Position numbers and translations under genes: made by a program. DNA of 64,000 nucleotides from Moraxella bovoculi 237 (GTDB lineage Bacteria > Pseudomonadota > Gammaproteobacteria > Pseudomonadales > Moraxellaceae), in assembly GCF_000696305.2 (NCBI RefSeq), contig NZ_AOMT01000013.1, forward strand, positions 18,089 through 82,088, given 5' to 3'. Positions 27,202 through 37,592 of this stretch are shown piece after piece (position 1 is the first letter of the stretch; every line of letters starts with the position of its first letter). Under the pieces are notes generated by a model that saw only the letters and a program-made list of their open reading frames with translations, had not been told where the DNA came from and searched no databases.

Positions 27202-29178
27202 TTATTGGTCATTTAGGGTGAAAGCAACGAGCTCATCACCGGCTTTGACCTGATCGCCTGCTTGATAATACACTTCTGACACCGTGCCGTCTTCTGGGGC
27301 TTTGATGGTGTAGACGATTTTCATGGCTTCCATGGTCAGTAGGATCTCGTCTTTTGAGACGCTTTGACCTGATGAGACGCGCACATCCACGATCACGCCT
27401 GGCATTGGCGCGGTCAGACCGCCGCTGTCGCCATCATCATCTGTGCCGTAGTCAGCCTTGGGGTGGGTGAATTTGATGGCGTTGGCGCCGAAGCGATCAT
27501 CAAATACCGTCACTCCGTCCGCACTTTGGCTAAATGCCACGCTTTGGCGTTTACCACCGATCGTCATGTCAGTGGTGTGATCATCGGTTAGGCTGCCTGT
27601 CACGGTAAAGCTCTTATCGCCCACATTCGCTGTCCATATATCCTTGTCATGGCTGAATGTCACCACGTGCGTCTCGTCTTGATGGATGATTTTGACGGTT
27701 TGGGTGGTTGGGGTGTTTAGTCGCCATAATGAGGACTTTTGCCAAATGCTGCCCTTACCAAGTCCGCTTAGTAGCTTAATGAATGCTGTCTTGGCGATCA
27801 GTTCATCATCCACTTGAATGGTCGGACGAAGCAAGAAATCTTCTTCGCGAGCGATTAGGTTGGTGTCTAGTTTGACATGCTTAAAGCTGTCGGTTCTTAA
27901 GATACGCTCCAAGAAGGCGATGTTATTGCCTAGCCCATCAATGTGCGTCTGTGATAGTGCGTGGCGAAGTTTGCCGATGGCCTCCTCGCGGTTCTTGCCC
28001 CAGACGATGAGTTTGGCGATCATCGGATCATAGAAAGTAGTGATCTCATCACCTGCCACGATGCCGCTGTCGATGCGCACGCTGTCGGTCACGTCAGGAT
28101 ATGACAGATGGGTGATCTTGCCTGTCGCTGGCAGATAGCCTTGTTCTGGAATCTCAGCATAGATACGCGCTTCTAGGGCGTGACCTGTTGAGGTGAGCTC
28201 GTCTTGGGATTTTGGTAGTGGTTCGCCATAGGCCACGCGAAGCTGCCACTCCACTAAGTCCACACCTGTGATCATCTCTGTCACAGGATGCTCGACTTGC
28301 AGGCGAGTGTTCATCTCCATGAAGTAGGCTGTGCCGTCTTGTTCTACGATGAACTCGACCGTCCCTGCGCCGACATAGCCGACTGCACGACCTGCGTTGA
28401 TGGCGGCAGTACGCATCTGAGCTAACTTCTCTTCGCTGATGTTCGGCGCTGGTGCTTCTTCGATGACTTTTTGGTGGCGGCGCTGAACTGAGCAGTCGCG
28501 CTCAAATAAGTGCACCACATTGCCAAAGCTGTCACCAAAAATCTGCACTTCCACATGGCGAGGATTCACGATGTATCGCTCAATCAAGACATCATCGTTG
28601 CCGAAGCTAGACAGTGCTTCACGCTTACAAGACGACAGGCTCTCTAGGAAATCCTCTGCACGCTCAACCAAGCTCATGCCCTTGCCGCCGCCGCCAGCGC
28701 TTGCCTTGATCAGCACAGGATAGCCGATGCGATCTGCTTGTTCTTTTAGGAAGGCTGGGTCTTGATTCTCGCCGTGATAGCCAGGGGTTAGCGGTACGTT
28801 CGCCTTTTCCATGAGGGCTTTTGAGGTGGCTTTTAAACCCATCGCAAGAATCGCTTCGACAGGCGGGCCGATAAAGACGATGTCGTTGTCAGCGCAAGCT
28901 TTGGCAAATTGGTCATTCTCGGACAAGAAGCCATAACCAGGATGAATCGCTTCGGCGCCTGTCGCCTTGGCAACTTCGATGATCTTATCCATGAGCAGAT
29001 AGCTTTTTGAGACCTGCGATTCACCGATGTGCACCGCTTCATCCGCTTGTTTGACGTGCTGGGCGTTCTTATCGGCATCTGAATATACCGCCACGGTGGC
29101 GATGCCAAGATTTTTACAAGTTTTGATCACACGGCAGGCGATCTCGCCGCGGTTAGCAATTAGAATTTTTCTAAACAT
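27202..29178 (-). CDS. mccA: Methylcrotonyl-CoA carboxylase, biotin-containing subunit
   Basis: This subunit of about 658 residues carries biotin carboxylase and biotin carrier functions. It begins MFRKILIANRGEIACRVI, has the ATP-grasp loop KASAGGGGKGMSLV, RDCSVQRRHQKVIEEAPAP and EMNTRLQVEHPVTE, and ends with the biotinylation motif TMEAMKIVYTI near residue 627. It partners with the carboxyltransferase encoded at 30081. The start at 29178 was chosen because the family begins M-F-x-K-I-L-I-A-N-R. Fourth gene of the leucine operon. Confidence 0.94.
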   Translation of the reverse strand: MFRKILIANRGEIACRVIKTCKNLGIATVAVYSDADKNAQHVKQADEAVHIGESQVSKSYLLMDKIIEVAKATGAEAIHPGYGFLSENDQFAKACADNDIVFIGPPVEAILAMGLKATSKALMEKANVPLTPGYHGENQDPAFLKEQADRIGYPVLIKASAGGGGKGMSLVERAEDFLESLSSCKREALSSFGNDDVLIERYIVNPRHVEVQIFGDSFGNVVHLFERDCSVQRRHQKVIEEAPAPNISEEKLAQMRTAAINAGRAVGYVGAGTVEFIVEQDGTAYFMEMNTRLQVEHPVTEMITGVDLVEWQLRVAYGEPLPKSQDELTSTGHALEARIYAEIPEQGYLPATGKITHLSYPDVTDSVRIDSGIVAGDEITTFYDPMIAKLIVWGKNREEAIGKLRHALSQTHIDGLGNNIAFLERILRTDSFKHVKLDTNLIAREEDFLLRPTIQVDDELIAKTAFIKLLSGLGKGSIWQKSSLWRLNTPTTQTVKIIHQDETHVVTFSHDKDIWTANVGDKSFTVTGSLTDDHTTDMTIGGKRQSVAFSQSADGVTVFDDRFGANAIKFTHPKADYGTDDDGDSGGLTAPMPGVIVDVRVSSGQSVSKDEILLTMEAMKIVYTIKAPEDGTVSEVYYQAGDQVKAGDELVAFTLNDQ

Positions 29179-29223
29179 TTCAATTATCCTTTTAAAATTA
29201 TTAAATTTATCAGTCAAGTACAG

Positions 29224-30015
29224 CTACTTAATCCAGTTCGGCGTTTGCTTATTTAAGAATGCATCTAGGCCTGATTTGGCTTCGTCGCCTGTGCGCACGG
29301 TGGCGATGTGGTTAGCGGTGCTGTTAAGTAGGCTGTCATCGATGCTGGCGTGATCCACCATGGTGATCAGTTCTTTACTGGCGGTTTGGGCGTTGGGTGC
29401 GCCTTTTTTGATTTCGCTGATAATCTGACTGATAATCTCATCAAGTCCGTCATCATCTTCGGCAATTTCATGCACAAGCCCAATCTGCTGAGCTGTATTG
29501 GCATTGATACGCTCAGCGGTCAAGAAGTAGCGGCTGGCTTGTCTTGCGCCGATCGCACGCACCACATAAGGGCTGATGGTGCTAGGCGCAAGTCCTAGGC
29601 GCACCTCTGATGTGGCGAATTTGGCGTTTTGGCTGGCTACCGTGATGTTGCAGGCGCTGACCAGTCCCATGCCGCCGCCGAGTGCAGCGCCATGCACGCG
29701 AGCGATGGTGGGCTGGCGAACGGTTGCGATGCGTTCTAGCATTTTGGCAAGCTTTAGGGCGTCGGCTGAGTTGGTGTCAAAGTCTGCCTGTCCCATCTCT
29801 TTCATCCATGACAGATCAGCGCCCGCCGAGAAGCTTTTACCACGACCGCCAAGCACGATGACGCGTACGTCCGCCTTTTTATCCAACGTATCAAAGCAAG
29901 CATGAAGTTCGCTGATGACATCGGCGTTAAAGGCGTTGTGTACGTCAGGACGGTTTAGCCAGACATGGGCGATTTGGTTGTCAATGATGCATTCTATCGT
30001 GGTATAACTGTTCAT
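29224..30015 (-). CDS. Enoyl-CoA hydratase family protein, probable methylglutaconyl-CoA hydratase
   Basis: The 263-residue crotonase-fold protein shows VIVLGGRGKSFSAGADLSWM (oxyanion-hole loop) and RVHGAALGGGMGLVSACNIT, with a Glu in TSEVRLGLAPSTISPYV at the catalytic position. Wedged between the two methylcrotonyl-CoA carboxylase subunits, it is most likely the hydratase that forms HMG-CoA from 3-methylglutaconyl-CoA (context inference). The gene order matches the liu/mcc operons of Pseudomonas and Acinetobacter. Confidence 0.92.
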   Translation of the reverse strand: MNSYTTIECIIDNQIAHVWLNRPDVHNAFNADVISELHACFDTLDKKADVRVIVLGGRGKSFSAGADLSWMKEMGQADFDTNSADALKLAKMLERIATVRQPTIARVHGAALGGGMGLVSACNITVASQNAKFATSEVRLGLAPSTISPYVVRAIGARQASRYFLTAERINANTAQQIGLVHEIAEDDDGLDEIISQIISEIKKGAPNAQTASKELITMVDHASIDDSLLNSTANHIATVRTGDEAKSGLDAFLNKQTPNWIK

Positions 30016-30080
30016 CTTATTTCCTTATAAAATTCAAACGGTTGATCTGTCATGCTGAATCCCATTATAGGACTTGCCAA

Positions 30081-31694
30081 TCACATGCGGAACACGCCAA
30101 AGCTCATCTCATCAATCGGTGCGTTCATGGCAATGGCAAGGCTAAGCCCCAATACATGACGGCTCTGAGCTGGGTCAATCACGCCATCGTCCCACAGGCG
30201 GGCAGAAGCATAATAAGGGTGGCCTTGATGTTCGTACTGTTCGCGGATTGGGTTTTTGAAGGTGTTCTCTTCCTCGGCTGACCATGTGCCGCCAGCACCT
30301 TCAATCTGTTCGCGCTTGATGGTGGATAGCACCCTCGCCGCCTGCTCGCCGCCCATGACCGAGATGCGAGAGTTTGGCCATGTCCACATAAAGCGTGGCG
30401 AGTAAGCACGACCACACATGCCGTAGTTACCAGCACCGAATGAACCGCCGATGACCAGCGTAATCTTCGGCACGTTGGCGGTGGCGACTGACATGACAAG
30501 CTTGGCCCCGTGCTTGGCGATGCCTTCGTTTTCGTATTTTTGACCGACCATAAAGCCTGTGATGTTCTGCAAGAACAGCAGTGGAATCTTGCGCTGACAG
30601 CACAGCTCGATAAAGTGCGCGCCTTTTTGGGCGGATTCTGAGAAGAGGATGCCGTTGTTGGCGATGATGCCGACTTTTTGACCGTAGATCTCCGCAAAGC
30701 CAGTCACCAATGTCGTGCCAAAGCGTGCCTTAAATTCATCAAATCGTGAACCGTCAGTTAAGCGCATGATGACTTCACGGATGTCAAAAGGCGTCTTGGC
30801 ATCGGCAGGAACGACGCCGTATAGCTCATCACTGTCAAATAACGGCTCATCGAATTCTTTAGGTAATGACTGCTTAGGATAGTTTAGGTTGGCGACGATG
30901 TTACGCGCGATCAGTAGCGCGTGTTCGTCGTTCTCTGCCAGATGGTCGGCCACGCCCGATAGGCGCGTGTGTACATCGCCGCCGCCTAAGTCTTCACTGG
31001 ACACCACTTCACCCGTGGCAGCCTTCACCAGCGGTGGACCACCCAAGAAAATCGTGCCTTGATTACGAACGATGATCGTCTCATCACTCATTGCAGGCAC
31101 ATATGCACCGCCTGCGGTACAGCTGCCCATGACGACAGCGATCTGAGGGATGCCAAGCTTAGACATCTGGGCTTGGTTGTAGAAGATTCGCCCGAAGTGC
31201 TCTTTGTCAGGGAAAACTTGATCCTGTAAAGGCAAGAACGCGCCGCCAGAGTCTACCAGATAGATACAAGGCAGGCGGTTTTCTTTAGCGATTTCTTGAG
31301 CTCTTAGGTGTTTTTTTACGGTCAAAGGATAATAGGTGCCGCCTTTAACGGTGGCATCGTTGGCAACAATCATACACATGACGCCATTCACCAGACCAAT
31401 ACCTGCCACCACACCAGCACAAGGCACGTCATCTTCGTAGACGTTAAGCCCTGCAAGCTGTCCAACTTCCAAGAATGCCGATCCAGTATCGACCAAGGCA
31501 TTGATACGCTCGCGCGCTAATAACTTGCCACGTGCTGTGTGCTTTTCACGGGCTTTTTGGCTACCGCCTAGCGCAAGTCTGGCGGATAGGCTTTGCAAAT
31601 CCTGCACCAATGGCAGCATGGCGGATTGGTTGGTCTTATAGGTGTCACTGCGGACGTTGATTTTGGAATTTAACACGTTTAGGTTGGCAGTCAT
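30081..31694 (-). CDS. mccB: Methylcrotonyl-CoA carboxylase, carboxyltransferase subunit
   Basis: This 537-residue subunit moves the carboxyl group from biotin to 3-methylcrotonyl-CoA. It shows the acyl-CoA binding pattern [53 protein letters not shown] and [20 protein letters not shown]. The length is typical for MCC beta rather than propionyl-CoA or acetyl-CoA carboxylases. It is the second gene of the operon. Confidence 0.95.
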   Translation of the reverse strand: MTANLNVLNSKINVRSDTYKTNQSAMLPLVQDLQSLSARLALGGSQKAREKHTARGKLLARERINALVDTGSAFLEVGQLAGLNVYEDDVPCAGVVAGIGLVNGVMCMIVANDATVKGGTYYPLTVKKHLRAQEIAKENRLPCIYLVDSGGAFLPLQDQVFPDKEHFGRIFYNQAQMSKLGIPQIAVVMGSCTAGGAYVPAMSDETIIVRNQGTIFLGGPPLVKAATGEVVSSEDLGGGDVHTRLSGVADHLAENDEHALLIARNIVANLNYPKQSLPKEFDEPLFDSDELYGVVPADAKTPFDIREVIMRLTDGSRFDEFKARFGTTLVTGFAEIYGQKVGIIANNGILFSESAQKGAHFIELCCQRKIPLLFLQNITGFMVGQKYENEGIAKHGAKLVMSVATANVPKITLVIGGSFGAGNYGMCGRAYSPRFMWTWPNSRISVMGGEQAARVLSTIKREQIEGAGGTWSAEEENTFKNPIREQYEHQGHPYYASARLWDDGVIDPAQSRHVLGLSLAIAMNAPIDEMSFGVFRM

Positions 31695-31811
31695 GGTGCA
31701 TCCTTTTTTCTTTATCCTTAAAAAATAATATTAGCTCATCACTTAGCTTAGGTTTTTGGATAAGGGCGTGAGCCTCAGCGCCCTTATCCTTATGGTGGCT
31801 ACCGATGATGA

Positions 31812-32993
31812 TTATTTGGTCTCGCTAAACAGCTCACGACCGATTAGCATTCGTCGAATTTCTGAGGTGCCTGCGCCGATCTCGTACAGTTTGGCATCAC
31901 GCCACAGACGTCCTGCTGGAAATTCATTAATGTAGCCGTTACCGCCCAGTGTTTGGATGGTTTCGCCTGCCAGCCAGGTGGCTTTTTCGGCGCTGTATAG
32001 GATTGCGCTGGCGCAGTCTTTACGTAGGCTGCGATCGTGGTTTGATTTGTCGCAGGCGGCGCCTACGGCATAGACCAGTGATTTACATGCCAGCATGGTC
32101 GAGTACATGTCAGCGATTTTGCCCTGCATGAGCTGGAATTCGCCGATGGCTTGACCAAACTGCGTACGTTCGTGAATATATGGCATCACCAGATCCATAC
32201 AAGCATCCATGATGCCTAGCGGGCCGCCGCTTAGTACCGCACGCTCATAATCCAGACCGCTCATCAGTACCTTAACGCCATTGCCGACACCGCCTAGCAC
32301 GTTCTCAGCTGGGATTTCTACATTATCAAAGAACATCGGATAGGTGTTCGAGCCGCGCATGCCTAGCTTGTCCAAGTGCGTGCCGTGGCTAAATCCTTTC
32401 ATGCCTTTTTCTACCAAGAATGCGGTAATGCCTTTGGCGCCTGCATTTGGGTCGGTTTTGGCATAGACGACCATGACATCAGCGTCGCCACCGTTGGTAA
32501 TCCACATTTTTGAGCCATTTAAGATGAAGCGGTCGCCTTTTTGTTCAGCTTTTAGCTTCATGCTCACCACGTCCGAGCCTGCGTTTGGCTCACTCATGGC
32601 AAGCGCGCCCACATAATCACCGCTGATTAATTTTGGTAAAAAACGCGCCTTTTGTTCTTCGTTGCCGTTTAAGCTGATTTGGTTGACGCACAGGTTAGAG
32701 TGCGCGCCATAAGACAGACCGATAGAAGCCGATGCACGTGAAATCTCTTGCATCACTAGGATATGAGCCAGATAGCCCAAGTTCGCACCGCCGTATTCTT
32801 CAGAGACGGTCATGCCTAACAGGCCCATGTCGCCAAATTTTTTCCACAACTGGGCAGGGAAGTGGTTTTCTTTATCGGCGGTTTCAGCAAGTGGTGCAAC
32901 TTCTTTTTGGCAGAACTTACGTACCTCATCTTGAACTGCAAGCAATGTCTCATCGATGCCAAAGGTTAGGTTGGATAGAGTGGTTGGGTTCAT
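31812..32993 (-). CDS. ivd: Isovaleryl-CoA dehydrogenase
   Basis: This acyl-CoA dehydrogenase of about 393 residues contains [59 protein letters not shown] (in isovaleryl-CoA dehydrogenases the catalytic base lies in this L-[DE]-[YS]-E-R segment) and [22 protein letters not shown]. The combination plus the mcc neighbours points to isovaleryl-CoA dehydrogenase, the entry step after leucine transamination and decarboxylation. The start was set at 32993 (MNPTTLSNL). It is the first gene of the operon and faces the TetR gene across about 230 bases. Confidence 0.94.
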   Translation of the reverse strand: MNPTTLSNLTFGIDETLLAVQDEVRKFCQKEVAPLAETADKENHFPAQLWKKFGDMGLLGMTVSEEYGGANLGYLAHILVMQEISRASASIGLSYGAHSNLCVNQISLNGNEEQKARFLPKLISGDYVGALAMSEPNAGSDVVSMKLKAEQKGDRFILNGSKMWITNGGDADVMVVYAKTDPNAGAKGITAFLVEKGMKGFSHGTHLDKLGMRGSNTYPMFFDNVEIPAENVLGGVGNGVKVLMSGLDYERAVLSGGPLGIMDACMDLVMPYIHERTQFGQAIGEFQLMQGKIADMYSTMLACKSLVYAVGAACDKSNHDRSLRKDCASAILYSAEKATWLAGETIQTLGGNGYINEFPAGRLWRDAKLYEIGAGTSEIRRMLIGRELFSETK

Positions 32994-33198
32994 GGTTTCG
33001 TCCTTGTAGTCCTTGGGAAATGCCAAAACTGGCGGGGGTTTATGTTACAATGTGCCTCACATTATAATCAGCAAATTTCACATTTTTAACGGTCAGGTTA
33101 TCTTCAATAACACTACCCAGCCTAAAAAATTATCCTAAAAATTTGCCTTTTACATACTGTACCACACTATTTTTTTTAAAAAAAGTGAATTTTATTAA

Positions 33199-33222
33199 AA
33201 AAATGATTTGCAATTCATTTTT
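33199..33222. promoter_or_regulatory. Near-perfect palindrome, candidate operator of the leucine operon
   Basis: AAAAATGATTTGCAATTCATTTTT is a 24-base inverted repeat in which all but one symmetric base pair match (22 of 24 bases). It lies between the divergent ivd operon and the TetR-family gene, just before the latter's first ATG. Position and symmetry fit an operator for that regulator (inference). Confidence 0.6.
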
Positions 33223-33224
33223 AA

Positions 33225-33851
33225 ATGAGAGACAATAAAATCATGAATTACAAAAGATCCGTATTAATGCAAGAGCGCCTACGTCAAAATCGCGAAGCGA
33301 TCTTACAGGCAGCCAAGCAGCTCATTAGCCAAGGAGGTATTAAGGACGCCCAAATCCAAGCGATGGCGGATTTGGCAGGCGTGTCGAATGGTCTGGTGTA
33401 TCGTTATTTTGATAATAAAAACCACATCATCATCGAAGTGCTGTCCGAGGCAATCATGCGTGAGATTGATATTCTAAAGCAGATTGCCGGTCAAGAAGGA
33501 CCAGCGCAAGACAAATTACACAAGGCGGTGAGAGTCTTTGTAAAGCGGGCATTGAACAGCCCGAAACTTGCCTATTCACTCATGCTAGAGCCTGCAGATG
33601 CAGCGGTGGAGGAGGCGCGATTTAAAAGCAAACAAATCGTCAAAGAGGCGATCGAGCACATCCTAAAGGAAGGTCAAGCGCAGGCAGTATTTGAATTTGA
33701 GGATGTGGGCGTAACTGCGCAGTGTATCGTTGGGGCGATGACGTTTGCTGTCATTGAACCTTTAAGCCTAAATCCGCAAGCGATGAACAAGGAAGTATTT
33801 AGCACGCAAGTGGCAGACTTCTGTCTCAAAGCGGTCAATCAAGGAAAGTAG
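33225..33851 (+). CDS. TetR/AcrR family transcriptional regulator
   Basis: This 208-residue regulator has an N-terminal helix-turn-helix (NREAILQAAKQLISQGGIKDAQIQAMADLAGVSN then GLVYRYFDNKNHII) and a variable C-terminal ligand domain. Start codons at 33225, 33243 and 33267 are all in frame, and the ribosome-binding sites do not decide. It diverges from the ivd-mcc operon and is followed by an acyl-CoA ligase, so an acyl-CoA intermediate is the likely effector (inference). Pseudomonas uses a MerR-type LiuR for the same operon. Confidence 0.9.
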   Translation: MRDNKIMNYKRSVLMQERLRQNREAILQAAKQLISQGGIKDAQIQAMADLAGVSNGLVYRYFDNKNHIIIEVLSEAIMREIDILKQIAGQEGPAQDKLHKAVRVFVKRALNSPKLAYSLMLEPADAAVEEARFKSKQIVKEAIEHILKEGQAQAVFEFEDVGVTAQCIVGAMTFAVIEPLSLNPQAMNKEVFSTQVADFCLKAVNQGK

Positions 33852-33957
33852 GGCGCTGTGGTAAGGTGGTTTGGCGTATCTTAACTTGAAAAAAAGCGAC
33901 ACGGGTGTTGCTTGTCCTGTTCATCAGGCGGATAAATCATGATCTAAGGAGAGTGTC

Positions 33958-35649
33958 ATGTACCAAAAACTAAGCTACCTATCAGGCACGAGCGATAAGC
34001 CGCTCATTGGTCTTACCATCGGTGAGATGTTCGATCGTGCATGCCTACAGTACGCTGATAAGGAAGCCATCGTCAGCGTTCATCAAAACATACGCCTAAC
34101 CTACAAGGAGCTGGCTGATAAGGTCAATGCCTTTGCAGCGAGCTTGCTTGAGCTTGGGTTCGACACGGGCGACCGCTTTGGGGTTTGGGCGTTAAACAGC
34201 ATTGAGTGGATTGTTGCTCAGTACGCCTGCTTCAAGATTGGCGTGATTTTGGTCAATCTAAACCCTGCCTATAAAGCCAAAGAGCTAGAATACGTTCTTA
34301 ATAAAGTTGAGTGTCGTGGCATTCTGATCGCTGATGCCTTCAAGACATCAGACTATCACGCGATGCTGGTCAGTATTGCACCTGAGCTTGAGAGCAATCA
34401 CAGTAAGCATCTGGTGTCTCATAACCTGCCGCACCTAAAAGTCGTCATCAAGGCAAGCGATGTCGAGCACGATGGTGTGTATCGCTTTAAGGACCTGCTA
34501 AACCCACCAACATTGGCGCAGCGACAGCACATAGAGTACGTCGCCAAAAAGCTACAATTCGACGACGTGGCGAACATTCAGTTCACCTCGGGCACGACAG
34601 GCAACCCAAAAGGCACGATGCTAACTCACCATAATATCCTTAATAACGGTTATTTTGTTGGTGAAGGCATTAAGCTGACCGAGCATGACCGCATCTGTGT
34701 GTCCGTGCCGCTGTTCCACTGCTTTGGTATGGTGATGGGTAATTTGGCGGCGATGACACATGGTGCGACCATAGTGTATCCGTCTTTTGCTTATAATCCG
34801 ACCGAGACGCTACAAGCGGTTCACGATGAACGCTGTACTGCGCTGTATGGCGTGCCATCGATGTTTATCACCATGCTAGAAGATAAGCGATTTGAAGAAT
34901 TTGACTTATCAAGTCTGCGCACAGGCATCATGGCAGGCTCGCCATGTCCGCGTGAGATCATGCAGCGTGTTATTGAGCGCATGCACATGAGCGAGATCAC
35001 CATCTGCTATGGCATGACCGAGACATCACCAGTATCAATGCAAAGCCATGTTGATGACCCAATTGATAAGCGCGTAAGCACGATTGGACAGATCCATCCG
35101 CACCTAGAGGTTAAGATCATCGATGAGAATGGCAGCATTACGCCTGTCGGTGTCGCGGGCGAGCTGTGCACGCGAGGTTATTCGGTGATGGCGGGCTACT
35201 GGGGCGAGCCAGATAAGACCAAGGAAGTCGTGGACAAGCACGGCTGGATGCACACAGGCGACATCGCTGAGATGGATGAAGATGGCTTCGTGAAAATCAA
35301 AGGGCGCATCAAAGACGTCGTGATCCGCGGCGGTGAGAACCTGTTCCCTAAAGAGATTGAAGATCTGCTATTTAAGCATCCTGCCGTCTCTAGCGTACAA
35401 GTCATCGGTCTGCCTGACAAGCGCTATGGCGAAGAGCTGTGCGCGTGTATCATCCTAAATGATGGCATGAACGGTAACGAAGACGAGATCAGAGACTTCT
35501 GCCGATCGCAGGTATCGCATCACAAGGTACCGCGCTATGTCGCCTTTGTGAAGGAATTCCCGATGACCGCATCGGGTAAGCCGCAGAAGTTTAAGTTACA
35601 AGAGCTGATGCGTGTTGAGTTCAACCTAACGGGCAATATTTTTGAATAA
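33958..35649 (+). CDS. AMP-binding acyl-CoA ligase
   Basis: This 563-residue adenylate-forming enzyme has the AMP signature [29 protein letters not shown], the hinge region [20 protein letters not shown] and the C-terminal catalytic Lys in [11 protein letters not shown]. It joins CoA to a carboxylic acid. Its place beside the leucine operon and TetR gene suggests a branched or medium-chain substrate such as isovalerate or a terpenoid acid; this is inference. A GGAGAG ribosome-binding site precedes the ATG. A bidirectional terminator follows. Confidence 0.9.
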   Translation: MYQKLSYLSGTSDKPLIGLTIGEMFDRACLQYADKEAIVSVHQNIRLTYKELADKVNAFAASLLELGFDTGDRFGVWALNSIEWIVAQYACFKIGVILVNLNPAYKAKELEYVLNKVECRGILIADAFKTSDYHAMLVSIAPELESNHSKHLVSHNLPHLKVVIKASDVEHDGVYRFKDLLNPPTLAQRQHIEYVAKKLQFDDVANIQFTSGTTGNPKGTMLTHHNILNNGYFVGEGIKLTEHDRICVSVPLFHCFGMVMGNLAAMTHGATIVYPSFAYNPTETLQAVHDERCTALYGVPSMFITMLEDKRFEEFDLSSLRTGIMAGSPCPREIMQRVIERMHMSEITICYGMTETSPVSMQSHVDDPIDKRVSTIGQIHPHLEVKIIDENGSITPVGVAGELCTRGYSVMAGYWGEPDKTKEVVDKHGWMHTGDIAEMDEDGFVKIKGRIKDVVIRGGENLFPKEIEDLLFKHPAVSSVQVIGLPDKRYGEELCACIILNDGMNGNEDEIRDFCRSQVSHHKVPRYVAFVKEFPMTASGKPQKFKLQELMRVEFNLTGNIFE

Positions 35650-35670
35650 TCATTAGCCTATGTAAAGTAC

Positions 35671-35700
35671 AAAAAAGCAAGTTTTCGGACTTGCTTTTTT
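35671..35700. terminator. Bidirectional terminator between acyl-CoA ligase and the metalloprotease-like gene
   Basis: AAAAAAGCAAGT and ACTTGCTTTTTT pair perfectly over 12 bases around TTTCGG, serving both converging genes. Confidence 0.88.
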
Positions 35701-36208
35701 AGTGTCTTTTACACAAGATGTTGGGAATCTTGCCTAGATAGATGTGCTCAGCGATGCGCCCTTGTTGCTCGATGTTATAATCCCAAAAGCTCTTGTATTG
35801 ATCAAAAGTGTATCTATAAGGGTTGTATTTTTTTAGGCTAAGGTAATGCAGCGTCTGTAGCCATGCACCCTTTAGCAGAACATTGATGCCGTGCTGATAC
35901 TGCAGAACGTGCGTCATCTCATGAATAAAAATCTGCTGATACAGCCTGCCATGCGCGCTAAAATCATCACGATAATGCCGACCACCCACAAAAATCCAAC
36001 CATTAGGCGCAATAAACACATCGTCAGACTGCCAAGGAATGTAAGGATAATTCACCACGCGCACCCTATTGTAATCCATGAGCTCGCCAAATACACCGCG
36101 CGCCAACGCCACCTCACCATCTGTCAGGTGGCGAACGGGTGGTTTGATTTTTTGGTATTTTTTGATGAACCATGGCAGTTTTAGCCATGGCAATGCCCAG
36201 TTGATCAT
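35699..36208 (-). CDS. Unknown protein with a zinc-protease-like HExxH motif
   Basis: This 169-residue protein contains IFIHEMTHVLQYQHG, a complete HExxH zinc-binding motif (residues about 96-100), in a small domain of a kind that databases sometimes label Rhs/Vgr-related. No signal peptide is clear, though the start (INWALPWLKLPWFIKKY) is aromatic and basic and might bind membranes. It starts one base after the dgt stop, so both are on one transcript. Whether it is a peptidase is unproven. Confidence 0.72.
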   Translation of the reverse strand: MINWALPWLKLPWFIKKYQKIKPPVRHLTDGEVALARGVFGELMDYNRVRVVNYPYIPWQSDDVFIAPNGWIFVGGRHYRDDFSAHGRLYQQIFIHEMTHVLQYQHGINVLLKGAWLQTLHYLSLKKYNPYRYTFDQYKSFWDYNIEQQGRIAEHIYLGKIPNILCKRH

Positions 36209-36209
36209 G

Positions 36210-37553
36210 TTATACCGACATCATGCCCATGCCTGACAGATCTCTGGCCAATGTCGCTGCGCGGTTGTCGGTCATCCCACCCACAAAGTCAAGCACCTTC
36301 ATGTATGCCTGATAAGGTGTGTCATGAGGATCGATCGGCGTGTCGATGAGCTGTAGGCATAGCGCGTCTTTGTTGGATAATGATTGATGGGTGACTTTGG
36401 CGTGCACTGCAGGCACCAACAAATCTAAGATCAACCCAATGCAGCCAAAGCTCGCCACTTCGGTCGCAAGCTTACTATGATGGTTAAAAATTTTACGCCG
36501 TGCTAGGTCTTTGGCGTTTTCTAGGGTTTCTTGTAGGTTGTCATCACAGACAGCGAGCAGGTCTTTGGCGGCGAATTCACCTGCCACGAGTGCACTTTGA
36601 TGGCGGATAAAGGTATCTGCCACCACCTCAATCGCCTGACCGATCGCCATGCCGCGCAAGGCAGCGCAGCGCTCTTTTTGGTTGGTGATGCGCCAAGTTT
36701 TCTCGACAGGGATAAGGGTGTGTAGCACGGTCTCAAATTCATTGATATCTAATAAATCCAGCTCAACCGCATCTTCTAAGTCCAGCAGGGCATAACAGAT
36801 GTCATCCGCCGCCTCCATCAGGTATGACAAGGGATGACGTGCCCAGTGGTTATCGCCGAGCTTGGCAAGCCCCAGATCTTCGGTGACTGTCTGCATGAGT
36901 GGCAGTTCGGTCTGATAGATGTTGAATTTACCTCGGGTGCGTGCGGTGGGATGGCTGGACGTCCAAGGGTATTTTAATAGTGTGCCTAGGCTGGCTGAGG
37001 TGAGGCGCATGCCGCCGCGTTCAGCATACATCTCAAGCGTGGCAAGCAGCCTTAGGCTGTGAGCATTGCCTTCATAAGTGCAGATGTCATCATGTTCAGG
37101 GTTGCTAAGATTCGCCAAAAAATGCGAGTGATTCGGATCGCGAAACCACGCCCGCAGCGCATCTTCGCCCGTATGCCCAAAGGGCGGATTGCCCATGTCG
37201 TGCGCCAAACACGCCACTTGAACCACCGTGCCGATGTCGCTTGGGGTGAACGGATCGGGCAGAAGACCGCCTTGTTCGAGCTGTACCCCGACACGATTAC
37301 CAAGGCTTCGCCCGACACTCGCCACCTCGACGCTGTGAGTTAGGCGGTTGTGGGTGTGGTCGTGCTTGGCAAAGGGGTGCACCTGAGTCTTGCGACCCAA
37401 TCTGCGAAAGGCGCCCGAGAAGACCACACGGTCATAATCCACATGAAAGGGCGTGCGCATAACATCGATGCCATCTTGACTGGTCATCTTTGGACTGACG
37501 ACGCCACGTTCAACCTTAAATCGATTGGTGGAGAGTAATTGTGACCAGCTCAT
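36210..37553 (-). CDS. dgt: Deoxyguanosinetriphosphate triphosphohydrolase
   Basis: The 447-residue HD-domain enzyme splits dGTP into deoxyguanosine and triphosphate, adjusting nucleotide pools. RRLGRKTQVHPFAKHDHTHNRLTHSVEVA and CLAHDMGNPPFGHTGEDALR supply the metal-binding His/Asp residues; PLSYLMEAADDICYALLDLED carries the later Asp. The length is close to that of the longer dGTPase type. No defence-type neighbours are present, so a housekeeping role is assumed. Confidence 0.93.
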   Translation of the reverse strand: MSWSQLLSTNRFKVERGVVSPKMTSQDGIDVMRTPFHVDYDRVVFSGAFRRLGRKTQVHPFAKHDHTHNRLTHSVEVASVGRSLGNRVGVQLEQGGLLPDPFTPSDIGTVVQVACLAHDMGNPPFGHTGEDALRAWFRDPNHSHFLANLSNPEHDDICTYEGNAHSLRLLATLEMYAERGGMRLTSASLGTLLKYPWTSSHPTARTRGKFNIYQTELPLMQTVTEDLGLAKLGDNHWARHPLSYLMEAADDICYALLDLEDAVELDLLDINEFETVLHTLIPVEKTWRITNQKERCAALRGMAIGQAIEVVADTFIRHQSALVAGEFAAKDLLAVCDDNLQETLENAKDLARRKIFNHHSKLATEVASFGCIGLILDLLVPAVHAKVTHQSLSNKDALCLQLIDTPIDPHDTPYQAYMKVLDFVGGMTDNRAATLARDLSGMGMMSV

Positions 37554-37592
37554 GAATTTTCCTTTTGATGGTGGGTGTTTGCTCGAATGGCG

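Noticed and set aside
36210..37553. dGTPase as a phage-defence gene
   Set aside because: Some dGTPases act in defence, but this one has a housekeeping neighbourhood (methyltransferase, xerD, tusA) and no partner genes of a defence island.
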